Part shown: piece after piece, positions 24,101 through 35,700 of the stretch
Numbering within the stretch: the first letter of the stretch is position 1
Layout of the letters: every line of letters starts with the position of its first letter
Origin: Diploscapter coronatus
Lineage: Eukaryota > Nematoda > Chromadorea > Rhabditida > Rhabditidae
Assembly: GCA_964036155.1 (NCBI GenBank)
Contig: OZ038422.1
Coordinates: 24,451,201-24,515,200, forward strand
Length of the DNA: 64,000 nucleotides
Reading direction: 5' to 3'
Position numbers and translations under genes: made by a program
The notes under the pieces: model-generated
What the model was told of the DNA's origin: nothing
Databases searched by the model: none
Seen by the model: only the letters and a program-made list of their open reading frames with translations

Positions 24101-27100
24101 GTCAGTGCACACAACCATATACGGACAAGACGAAATAGCACTATTTTCGAGAGGGAGTGAAAAGAAGTCGGGCAAAAGAGGGAGAAAGAAAATAGTACTG
24201 AAAGTAAGATATATGAAGAAAGAAAAGGAGAAATGGTACTATTTTTGAGAGGTCAAAAGCGTTAGAAAGCGAGAGAAAGAGTGCAAGGACATTTTCGGGT
24301 TGCTGTCAATTGAAAATAGAGGAAAGCGAGAGATAACTCTAAATGGAGAGAGCAGAAAGATGCAGAATTTAGCGCGAGATGATTGAAATTCTCTATGAAA
24401 ATCGCCTTTTCAAATCCCCCCTACTTTTCTCTCAAAACAACATAACGCGATTCAAAACAGAACCGCTAATTATCATCGGTCCCGGTTGTTTGAAAACAAC
24501 AATAAATTCCACCGCGTTTCGAGCCTTTGTCGTACTCTCCATTGTACTCGAAATGAGCCTTTCACGTGCAGTCTGCGTCTATAACTTGCGAGACGCACAC
24601 ATCGAGACAAGTGGGAGCAGTAGCAAAAACGAGCCGGCACATTCGTTAAGGCTCACGAGTATCTTTTCCCTCTTTCTTTGCAAAGGCTCATCTCCGAGAC
24701 AATGGCGAGTAAATATTTGAAAAGTGGAGTTTTTCAAATCGCGTTAAAGTTTCTATTAAAGTTTTAAAAACTCCACTTTTTTCTAACTCTATAATGAAGC
24801 ACCTTTCACCACCCCCATTCGAAAATAAATTAAACTAAAGAATCAAGAAAAATCGTTCGCTAACCTGGCTAGGACCCAAAAAGCCAATCAATTATTCTAA
24901 TTTTCATTGGCCGAGGGCTCCTTTTTGATACAATTCTCAGAAAAGTCGCCACGTCGCCGTGGTCAAGTTGGTAGGATCTCAGAATCGAGCCTCATTTTTT
25001 CGACTTTGGCTTGAGAACCGAAATCCTTCATGAGGCCCGAATCTCCCCTACACCAAGTGCAAATTTGGAGCGAAATAATAGAAACGTAGAAATCTTGAAA
25101 ATAGCGATTTCTCAACTCATATCGCAAACTTGTGTAGGGTCCTAACCTGTCCTGCTTCAATGCATAGGGGAGGAAAATTCTCGTTTTTGTATTAGATCTC
25201 AGAAAATTTTAGAAATTGCATAATTTCAAGAAGAAATGATAAGGTGCGCAATCTCCTCTTCATGTTTTCAAAACAAAAACGAGCATTTTAGAAACGCGCC
25301 CTTCAAATATGTCATTTTACACTTTTTAATCGGTGTATTTGGCCATCCGATAAGTTCTTGAAATTGCACATTATTCTAGCGTGTTTCTTCTCATTTTCTA
25401 GTCAGATAATGTCATTCTTAAAAATAAAAAATAAAAAAAACTTATTGGATGGTCCAATATCTCAAAAATGTGCGTAAAACGACAAATCATCCTCCGGGTG
25501 CATTTTCTCTCTTCTTGGGGTTTGTTGCACGACAGGCTCACCTCGGATATGAGTTCATAGTGGTGAGCGGGAGCGAGGTGCTCGACTTGAGTGCACTCGC
25601 GGCAGATGGCCAAATTGCAGGACAGACAGAAGAAGCGCAGTGGCTCGCGACGGTGCTGCAAACACATGCACACGCGCTCTCCTCCGGAGGACGGGGCAGA
25701 CACTGTGCCTTGCGCCTGAAAAATCGTTTTCTCTTCTTGTGTAACGCATATGGGTAGATAGAAAGGGAGGTTATGTGTAGGAAAAATCATACTGAATCTT
25801 GTAACTTTTTTTTTTTTAATATATTGAGATGAATTTTCCGAAAGTGATTTTTAAAATTGATGGTTTGCGCAAATTCGACGAATGACTATGGAAAGGAAAT
25901 GTTTCGAGATTTTTGGCTATTTTGAAAAGTATCGAAAAATTGTAATAACTTTTGTTTGATGATGCAGGATAGAAAAGGAGTAAATCATGTTGCGGGTTTA
26001 AATTATCAAATTCTTTTGAAACATACAACAAACTTTTGAATACAAGGCTGGTCCAAAAACTCGAAGGTTGTTTCAAGAAACTCATTGACATTTCAAATTC
26101 TTTGAAATCCATCAAAATTTTATATCTTTCGGAAAGTGAGAAAATGTCGAACCTGGAGAATAGGCAAATCCTCAACGCGGTGTCCCTCGAAGCAGTGCAT
26201 GTACTGGTGCGCCATCTTGCAGTGGTCGCACAGGTAGTGCGAGCAGTCCTGGAATCAAAAAAGCTAATCAATTTTCATTTACCAAAACGACCAATTTTAT
26301 CATTTTCTATCAGCGACAAACGTCACATCTTTCCAAGAACTTTTCCTGACATTTTCAATCTTTTTAAAGTGTTTCAAAGAGCCATGCTTTACTACTCTTC
26401 AATTACAGTGATATTTTGTATTCACTTTTCACAGGTTGGTATTTTTGAAAATTCCCATACCTGGCAGAACGCACTGGCGGCCTCGCCCGACTTGCAGCCG
26501 GTGCAGGCAGATCTGGGCGGAGCGGGAGCCGTAGACGAAGCGCCGTTGCCAACCGAGAGCTGCGCCGCCAGAGATCCGCCGAACGTGACTGGCGATCCGT
26601 TTGAGGCGTTCAACTGAAAATAGAAAACATATAAGTCAAGAAAATTTAGGGTTTGAGTAGGCAGCTTTTATAAGCAATGCGATAATCGCTTTTAAATTTT
26701 CGAGAATTCAGCCTCCTGAATAAGTTCCAAATTAAAGTTGATCAAATCATGGAAATCTTGAAGCGACATGAGAGACTGTCTATAAACGTAAAACAGGTAA
26801 AAAAGAATGGGGAATTTTCGAGAATACTTCAAGCAAACATTGAACAAAACGATTTCTACTTCGAATGATGCCTTCTACTAGCGCTTCTAACTCGACCTGT
26901 TTTCAAAATAAATCATTCTTTCTCACCTGCTCAACCGGAGAATCTGAGAGCGGTGGTGAGCTGCTAGTGGACGAGGGTGAGCCGAACACTGCACCGCCCG
27001 CCTTTTCATCTCCGTTCTGGCCCGTGCCCATCATGCCGGACGAGATGTTCATCTGCAAATCGATTTTCAAGTCCTTCTTTACTTGATATTAATCTTTGCT

Positions 27101-30100
27101 AACACTTTGGAAAGTTCGCTCATCTTGAAGTAAACATAGCGTTGATAAAGGAAAAGTGGGTGAACTTTACAGAAAAGTAAGCTCTTCTTCAAGTTATATT
27201 TAATTTCTAGGGAGAACTTTCTAAAAATTTCGTTTTTTCGATTCTTTACCTGGCGCTGCAGCACCGATTCCAGTCCGAAGTCCGACAGCAGAGAGTCAAG
27301 GCCCAATTGCACGCTGAAATTTCTAGAATTATTGATGTTTTCCCAAATTTATCGATTTTTAACGGGAAAACATATTTTAGGCCAGGTTTCAAAAATTTGC
27401 ACTTTCTTTTATTTTCCGGTACCTGAGTTGAGTCTCCATGTTGCAGAGCGTGCAGACGATGCGCTCGACGTTGGCTTCCTAAAACATCAATAAATCGATA
27501 TTTTCATCGACGGAGCAGAGAAATTGCACTCTAGCGCTAAAATCCCCATACCTGGTTAAGTTGACGCTCTAGGCAGTTCTTGCAGAACGAGTGAAAGCAG
27601 GCTAGGACTTTCGGCTCGCGGTACGGCTCGAAACACAGAGGGCACTTGACCACCTGCAACCAATCGATAAATCAATAAAATCCGAAGAAATTTACAGAAA
27701 TTATGATTAAAAATCGCCCCCCGCAAAAATGAAAAAAAAAAAAAACAAAAAACCATAGAAAATTCAATTAGGCCGACGACAATCGGCAATTTATCATACA
27801 AAGAATGAGCAAGACAGTGAGATGTTATGATTGACATTTGAGAGGAATGACAGACGGAAAAATGGAAAATAGGCCGAAAGGGGATACAATTGAATTGAAT
27901 TGAATGGAAGTTTTGGTGCATTCAGAAATGCCGACAAAGGCGGGGTAACTTTGGGCGAGTTTAGAAAAATCGGAAAACTGTATTAAAAAATAAATTTTTG
28001 GGCGGAAGATTGAAAGGTCATTGTCTTGTGAGAAAATAAAATTTCCGCCAAATTGCGCCAAAATGAGCCTCAATTCTCGACCCAAAATCGATTGTATAGA
28101 ATTGAGGAGCTATAGTGAGTGGGAAAATGGAGAGAAAGAGTGGGAAAAGATGAAACTCGGGAGAGAAATCTGGGAAAACGGAGTGGGGAGAGAGCGAGGG
28201 AATCTGAGAGGGAAAAAGATGCCAAGTCCAACGAGGCAGACGAGACAGCACTGCGCAATGCAATCTGTCTAGCCGCATTCCCGCAGCACACTCGACGAAA
28301 TCTTGCTGGGAGTACTTTTCTCCCAAAATGGAGGGCAAATATTTTTGGGAGCAAAAATACTCGCAATCCGAAAACTATCCCGACTACCGAACAATTACCA
28401 GGGAGAAAAGAGGATTAGACAGATCCATAGCACAAAAGATAGAAATACCTAACCCAGAGTGATGCCCGCTAATCTCGTCAGAATCGACTAGGTGCGAGAT
28501 GGGCAAGGATAATGGGACAATCCCAGCTTAGCGCTAAGTTATTTTATCGATTTTTGCAAGGGAAATGATCCGGCAATCGAGGGAAAAATATCCAGAAAAC
28601 GAAATCATAGTGGGAAGACAGGACCAGATAATTATCAAAAATCTCCCCACCAAAAGCACCGTAATTCTAATTAGGCTAATTAGATCGATACGCGAGATTC
28701 ACCCCAGCCTGATTTATTGTTGACCAATAAACAGTCGATGTTTAGCGCGAAGGAGAGAAATATCCTGCTTTCTGCCTGTGTTTTTGTCGTTTCCCTCCTC
28801 CTCTCTCGTTTCCCCGGGCAGTCTTCTCCTTTTTCCCCTCCCCCTTTTCTCTCTTCCACCAAATCGCACAAGTCTTGCAGTTCGCGTACGATTGTAAACG
28901 TAGCGCAACGCAGACGACCACAAATTGACCCAAGTCCGGCGAAAGTAAACAGACGAAAAACGAATTCCTTTGAAAATCCCCAATTTTAGGCCAAACCCCG
29001 AAATTCCAAACGAGAAAACGAAAATGCAACCCATATGCGCAAAGTCCGTGAAAGTCGAACCGATTTTCGACTGAAGATCGAAATTGTTAATAGTACTGTG
29101 TGTAAACATCTTGCAAAATCACGTAAGCGCATCTTATGGAGAGCGATCACTCAAATCATTCGTTCACATTCGCCTACGTGCCGCGCATTCTGAGTTTGTG
29201 TGTTCATTCGATGTGTCTGAAGTGCGTCTTTATACAATGTAAAAACGCGCTAAATGGTTTGGTGTTTTCATCGTCCGTCGGTAAAAAAAAAACTGGGTAA
29301 GGAATTACGACGAGCGATGAATAGCGGGGAAATCGCGATTACGCCTTGCGCGCATTCTCACTTGACTCAATTTCTTCGTGGTGTTGCGGACTAATTCATA
29401 AGTTGCCGCGCGAGTGGCACGACAAAATCACGGACAAGAAAATTTGGTCGACCAAAACAACGTGCAAACACCCGTTCCGCTTTATTTACCCACTATGTGT
29501 AGATTTCAAACAAACGCCCGTAAATACAGACCATTTTAAAAGGTTCTCATTGCAAAATGCACACAACGACCTGATTGACCTCGCCGTCAACTATGGTGTT
29601 TATTTGTAGAGCACGGAGTACGCGATGCGTATTTTGTCTCTGATCCACATTTTTAGGCCCAGACTGTTTGTGTTAGTGGACTCCGTTTGCGATGATCGTG
29701 AACAGAAAAGTGATGATCTTTTCTCTTTATCAAACTCTCATACTTTATCAAGTTTCGTCGGCCACGCAATCGTCAGACGCCTCATCGAAATATGCGCTAT
29801 TTTTCGAGAGTTTCTCAAAATCTCGTCAAATCAAGCGCTGTTTCGCATCAACAAAAGCGTTGATTTTTTGCCTAGTCGCTAAAAGATCAAATAGCAAAGC
29901 GTTTTCCCCCTCTCCATCTCTAAACCAGCACAGACACACTTACATTTTAGGTCTCACTCCCTTCCCCATTCCTTTTTCGTATCGTAAAAACACATACGAT
30001 ACCAAGCAATCGCTCTTCGTCCATAGCCATTTCTGAAAGCAAGAAAAACCCCTCTCAAGGACTGTAAACTCGAAAGAGATCCAGAGTCATATTACATGGG

Positions 30101-32706
30101 AAAGGGTCACACACTCGGTCCAATTCCGCTACTTTGCCCCTCCTTCTTTGGAGTGGCACCGCACCGCCTAATCCAAAATTGCGCCACACGACTATTTTTC
30201 GCATAAACAACTCTTATATTACCGCGGAAGAATCTGGATTTTTAGGCGTGAGTCTAGTCTGGTCTAATGCTCAAAACAGGATCGGAATTTCTCTCGCATG
30301 ATAAGAGCTCAAGCGAACCACCCCTGCGAGGAAGAAGACCCCCCCAGAAAGCGTCAACGCTGATAAAAAGTGCACGCTCATGAATTTTTAGACGTAAACA
30401 AGGGGTAGGAAGCATGAAATTATCGAGATTCTTTGGTCACGAGAGTAAGCCTCAATTATCTCGCGTATCAATAGTTTGTTGAAATCCCCGATCAAGGATC
30501 ATCACTTGTGGGAAACGTTTGTTCTCGAATTTCCATGCACTTTTGCGCGGTGCGTATCGCGTGTGTAAATTCGCTCTCGAATAGTGGTGGATGCTGGCGT
30601 GTAAAAATTGGGCCGGATATAAAATTCGGCTGTTCTGGGCATTGCTGCCAGTTTTTCACGCATCATTCTTCAGCACTCGAAGAGGATCCCAACTAGACTG
30701 CCGTTGTTTGGACAAAACTCGATACGTGCTCGAGGCAGCAGCAGCAGCACTGCAGCTATTGCAGAGCTAGTGCTCAGCGTCTTTTTCCCCGTTTCCTCTC
30801 CCTAAAGAGGAGAACCAGGAAATAGCATTGGGAAGAAGGCATAGAAAAAGCAGGCGGCAGAACTTGTGACTGACATGAATGACGCGAAAACGGCAATGCA
30901 CAAAACCGCATGACCCAGTTTGTTGGATCCAGGCGATAAATCTCGTATTGCCAAATTTGAGGCAAACGCACTTTTAGAAGGTAGTAGTCAGAGAGCTCAG
31001 AGATGACTATTATGGTAGATAGAGAAAAATCGTCGGCACAATTGAATTTTCGATGACTCCATAGAGTTGGAGGAAGTGGAACCAACCTGATCGTTGATCG
31101 GAGGAGGCGTTGGAGCTAGGCCGTACGAGCCGACGAGTTGTGGCTGCGATACCGCTGCAATTAAATCCATTAGATCGGAAAAATCTCGTAAAAATCTGAA
31201 TTTGTATTGCAAATATCAAATCTCACTCGTCTCGCGCCGACGAATGAAAGATAAGCAATGATTGGTGCGCGGTGGCGCGAGTTGACGACAGATTGCGGCC
31301 ATGAAATTATAAGATGTCAAGCGAAAAGTACAGTGAATGAAGAAGATTGGAAGCTTTCTGGGGCCGCGCGATCTTGTGACTTTTATCAATGGAAAGCAAC
31401 GCGCGTCGCGTCGCATCGCATTGCATCTTATCTCCTCTTCCACTTCGCCCAAATTGGATGGTGGAAGATGAAGATGCGTCTAGAAGAGGGATATCACATG
31501 GCGCTGAGAATCAGATTTTCGTGATCCTCCTTTGATTTGATCTGTTCCATCCCCTTTTGGGGAAAGCGCAGGCAAAAATCGCGATTATAGACGGACGAAC
31601 GGACGGACGGACGGTCGGACTGGGCTTAGATGCTATCGGTACGAGTCGTGGTCTTGTTAGACAGAGGTGAGATGGACATTCGTCCACATTTGCGTTATCG
31701 ATCAAAATTACTCAATTATGAGTTTGTACAGAGGTAATAAGCGAGAGATAGTATCTCTCACGGTTGGGTTGCCGCCTAATGGTACACCATTGTTGCGTGC
31801 GAGCGAATGCGCATGTCAGGATGAATCAGGACAATGGATCGAGAACAAATCTGATCTGATGAGATATGGGAATTTGGTGGGGGGATAGCCCGAGAAATCA
31901 TCGGTGTGAAAAGAGAAAGAGTGGGAGAAGAAACAAGGCCGACCCCGCTGTGCCTCAGCGCTGTTGCAGACAGAGATTTCGCCGGACTGGACTGTGGTTA
32001 TATGGGCGAGACGGCCCCAATTAGCACCGCTCGAAAAAGGTCTAATGTCTCGGACACTGCGAGGAGCAGAGAGCGCCGCACAATTGGCAGAGAGTAGGTA
32101 GATGAAGAAGAATTGAGATTCATTAGCGAATGAAGCGCCATAATAGCGATTCATCAAGAGTAGCTTCCGCGTCTCTGTGCAAATTGATTTTCGTTAGGCT
32201 AATGGTGCTTGGCTCTTTATCGCGATGAGAGCTGGAGATACGGTAGTAATTTCCTGATTAGTGCTCGCTTCAGAGCGTACGAATTGAAATATGAGGCAGC
32301 GGTGGGATAGGTTTGATGCAGTATACAGTATGCGCTGACTATGATGGACTAGTGCGGAATTCTCATAGCGTGTCATGGATGCGTGGAAAAGCGGGCGTAC
32401 CGCATTTCTGTCGACTTTCTGAGAATGTTTGAAATGACACGACTTCCTGTACTAATGTCTTGAAGAAAAACTCTATCCTCTCTACTCAACATTCAACGAT
32501 TTTGATAAATGATGCTTACCCGATCCCCATGGCGATGCCTGAGTAGTTGGTTGGAATTGCTGATTGGGTGGGATGGGACGTGCGACGGACGCGAGCAGTT
32601 GACTGAAATCTTTCGAACTACGGGGGTTTTCTCGAGCTCAACTGAACCTGAAGGCGAATTCTTCCGACCCAGACGTCGAGCTGCCCAATGACTCCGATTC
32701 GCTCAT
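15134..32706 (-). CDS. ncl-1: NCL-1 / Brat-like TRIM-NHL protein
   Basis: Twenty-four coding exons on the minus strand: 32706-32648, 32602-32520, 31154-31087, 27653-27552, 27478-27423, 27313-27250, 27052-26927, 26613-26461, 26248-26153, 25715-25542, 23572-23486, 23245-23099, 21281-21145, 21008-20885, 20627-20535, 20297-20169, 19941-19832, 18065-17915, 17749-17670, 17483-17417, 17267-17157, 15876-15730, 15560-15417, 15322-15134. All are GT-AG and in phase; 898 residues. Domain order: serine-rich N-terminus; C3HC4 RING (about 74-116, CPLC...CFHSFCKNC...CTLC); B-box 1 (about 222-262); B-box 2 (about 284-325, [16 protein letters not shown]); coiled coil (about 328-480); six-bladed NHL propeller (about 612-890). 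The NHL part, e.g. [20 protein letters not shown] and ERSPTHQIQ, is near-identical to Brat/NCL-1 proteins. In worms and flies these restrain growth, nucleolar size and rRNA synthesis by binding mRNA through NHL. The start (MSESESLG) follows a TTTTCAG by 10 bases; a further 5' exon at 38198-38237 could extend it. Confidence 0.92.
16581..16605 (-). repeat. Copy of a dispersed two-part motif
   Basis: On the minus strand: CTCTCTTC, 10 bases, CTATTTC. It lies in the long NHL intron of ncl-1. A second copy with an 11-base gap is at 16757-16782. One of a family described under findings; function unknown. Confidence 0.5.
19148..19173 (+). repeat. Plus-strand copy of the dispersed two-part motif
   Basis: CTCTCTTA, 11 bases, CTATTTC, in an ncl-1 intron and antisense to that gene. 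Shows that the motif occurs on both strands. Confidence 0.45.
24721..24781. repeat. Perfect 15-base inverted repeat (hairpin)
   Basis: Arms 24721-24735 and 24767-24781 are exact reverse complements (AAAAGTGGAGTTTTT and its complement) around a 31-base loop, within an ncl-1 intron. Could be a small foldback element or an RNA hairpin; no known microRNA seed was recognised. Confidence 0.7.
28822..28857 (+). repeat. 36-base uninterrupted pyrimidine tract
   Basis: All C/T for 36 bases inside a wider C/T-rich block beginning near 28785. It is polypurine on the transcribed ncl-1 sense strand. Low-complexity sequence. Confidence 0.75.
30735..30750 (+). repeat. (AGC)n microsatellite
   Basis: A short run of AGC triplets followed by an imperfect CTGCAG-containing extension, in the large ncl-1 intron. 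Confidence 0.6.
31591..31620 (+). repeat. (ACGG)n tandem repeat
   Basis: About seven imperfect ACGG units in an ncl-1 intron, with one AACGG and one TCGG variant. Confidence 0.7.
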
Positions 32707-32716
32707 CTCCACTTCT

Positions 32717-35700
32717 CTGAAAATCAACGACTTCAAAATTTGAAAACAATGAAATGTCATCAAATTTTCGATATTTATCCTGGCAAAAAGAATACTAAGC
32801 AAGTTTTTTCGAGGCGATAATAATGAAGCCTTTTCGAGATAATTGAACGAAGCGTTAATGCATTATTTCTCTCATCACATAGCGATAATCAATTTATCGA
32901 ACAAAAGAGGGAGAGAATAAATCGATACAGCAGCCAACTTTCTTTGTTATTTGCAGCCTTTCTCTCTCGCCGATCTTTTTCTTTTTCACTCCCTTGTTTT
33001 CTCAGCGTCTTTCTTCGTCGATTTCTTCGTGTCTCTCAATTTCGCCTCGACTCTCAAATCGGCGGGCGCTTGTGGCTTATTTGCGAGCGGGAAAATCGAT
33101 TTTGGGCGCAAAATTGAGCGAACAAATCAATATTCACCGCGAAATTTTCGCTTGAGGTGACGCGTATTTTTTCGCCACCAAGTCATATGAGAAACTAGGC
33201 GATATGTCATTTAGAACGCAGAAAAAATTGAAGAAGATTGAAGGAATTAGAGAAAACGACCAATCGTGAGAGTCAAAAGATGCGGAAAAGAAAATAGTAG
33301 AGGATTTGTGAAAGAAAAAGGAAAATCCTCAATCCATTTCGATCGAATGTTGCAAAGAGTAATTTGGTCTCAATCCCCTCTCCCTCTTTCTTTGTTAAAG
33401 CGAAAGATCGATGCTGAATATGGGAATTGTGTAGAGCATAGACACGCCGAGAAAGAGAGAAATAGTGAGGTGACTGAATGAAGCAGAGAAAATGCGGAGA
33501 CACGCAGACACACGTGATCAGGGCGAAAGAGAGATTAACTACGAAATAGGGGAGGGCGAAAGATGGAAAAGGTCGGAAGATGTGTATGCGAAAGATTCAC
33601 AAAGTGCATCGAGGGCTAACAGCCATGGTCCCCCGAGGCCAAACGCCCTTATAAAGGGTCGTCGGACTAGGTCAAATTTACCATTTCAAATTCAACTTCG
33701 GGAGATTTCATGAATTAAACTTCAGATTCAATACGAAACTAAGTTTGAAGTGAAGTTGTAATGGCTCTGGTCTTTATAAACTATGAACTGCTCGAAGTAA
33801 TTTCCATTTCGCCATGTTTTATAAACGTCTAGCACCAAGTACAGCATAAATCATGTTCAAAGTAATCTACTGATTCAAGTAGACATGACAAGTTTGATCA
33901 AAGAATTAATGAAATTTTGCGGGAACAAGAAAGAGGCTCTTTCTCTATGCGATAGTAAGATCAAAAGTTGTAGTGTAGTAGATTCTGACCTAGCCCAATA
34001 GCAAAAATCGATTCATCTCAATCTTGTCATAGGGTCTTTTATGGACTCGTCATTTTTCGTCGGCCAAAAATTAGGTCAAAGGACTGAAAAACCGAGCAAA
34101 ATATGTGCAATTTTTACAGCTATGCGACTAAAGTAGAAATGAAACGAGTTGATTTTGTGTTGTTCAAGCTACAAACACCCTATTCGTGCCCGGATAATCC
34201 AAATAAACGAAGTCACTATGATGAGAGAGACCAGTTTTCGAGCCCATATTACTTATCACATCGTGAGAAATTCGATAACAAAGCTGTTCCTCTGAGGTGT
34301 GAATCTCATATCATATGATGAGGAATAGGAAAAACAAGGTTATTATACGACATTGCATATTTGAAAAGAAAAAAATTGTGCTCTGCTAGCTTGGTAAAGG
34401 TATGGCCTTTGGGTAAAGATGAAAGTTGAGTACAGTCCATGAGGGAGGTGCGAGGGGTTTGGGTAAATGTTAGAAAAGAGTTAAAAATCGAGAGCGAAAA
34501 GGATAGCGGGTAGGGATTTCGAGTAGGAGCAAAATGCAAATACAACTAACTCTATTCTCCCTCACACTCTCACTCCTCCTGTCTATGCAAGGGGTTGAGC
34601 TTATGCCTTATGCCTTCAATGTAAGCGCATCGAGGAGAATAACATGAAAATGAAAAGAGTGGAGCAAAGGAAATAGAGCATGAACCAGAAGAGATCTCAC
34701 AGAAAACGACAGATGGTGAGAAGAACGCGGAAATAGTACTGCCGATTGAAGAGAGCGCAGAGAACAACACATACGCACAAAGAGCCCAAAAGCATTAGAG
34801 AAGGGCCTCAACAGACACAAACCAAAGCAAGACAGAGAGCATGTGAATTGAAGAGAGTCAGAGGGAACAGATAGAAGAGGGCCCCATTGGAGAGCACTAG
34901 AGAAAGAGACGGCACGAGGTAACGCCCACTTCCCGAGAGAGCGTTGAGAATAGGGAGGGTAGTGAAGGAAGTCAGAGACACAGAAAAGCGCGATCAACAA
35001 ATCGAAGAGTATGGGAGGGAATAGCATTGGAAATCGAGAGAAATGGAACAGCCGGGTGGTTCCAAGCGTTTTTTCGCCTTCGCTGCTGTTTTTCAACGCT
35101 TTGCGACGACGCAACGGCTAGCGGAGCGCCGCGGTGCGCGTAACAATAAATACAAAAAGAAGAAAGATGGAAGACGAAGACGAAGAACGATGAAAGCCCG
35201 AAAGATGAAAGAGTAGAGCGGAAAATAATGCGGAAAAAGATGGAGGAGAAGGACGAACAAGACGGAGATTAAATCAGTGGAGAGAGCGCGAGACGAAAAA
35301 GGAAATTTGGAGAAGCTAAAATTGGCCCACATTTCCCAAAGCAAACTGCAAAATCGAAGATGTGCCAGGCCTTGCTTGGTGAATTGCCGAAAGTAAGACG
35401 AGAAAAGTAGGAGAAATGCGTCAATCAACCAGGAAAAAGCAGATACCGATAGTTCTTCTTCTCCAACCAGAACAATGATATTGATCTTTAGATTCATAAG
35501 TTCGAGAAAAAGTTGAAGTGATCTTGAATTTGCAGCTGAAGTGCTTATTTACTGCATAGAACGTCGTACGCTTCTACAATAGTTCCATAAGAAGACTTTA
35601 GTGATGACTATTTCAGACATATTTTGTATAAATTTAGCATTTTCATCGGCAATATGACGCTTTTGATCACAAGCGCGTTCGAATGATTCAATTCAGTCAT

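Larger units (their letters stand above)
27654..31086. other. Large ncl-1 intron (3.4 kb)
   Basis: Lies between the exon for residues about 48-70 and the RING exon. It holds no convincing exon but contains a long pyrimidine tract (28822-28857), purine-rich stretches and scattered copies of the GAAATAG motif (for example 30819-30825). Many overlapping short open frames on both strands reflect biased composition and not genes. Confidence 0.5.

Noticed and set aside
24955..25030. tRNA-like stretch with GGTCAAGTTGGTAGGATC
   Set aside because: No matching T-loop GTTCGANTC or acceptor-stem pairing was found.
26036..26617. 193-codon plus-strand open frame
   Set aside because: It is the antisense shadow of the ncl-1 B-box exons at 26153-26248 and 26461-26613.
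32260..32276. U6-like GTGCTCGCTTC
   Set aside because: It resembles the vertebrate U6 start only; nematode U6 begins differently and no U6 body follows.
34608..35114. 168-codon open frame on the minus strand
   Set aside because: Translation is low-complexity F/L/S/P/R from a purine-biased stretch, with no splice context or family pattern.
35093..35497. 134-codon open frame on the minus strand
   Set aside because: Same composition bias; hydrophobic runs without domain structure.
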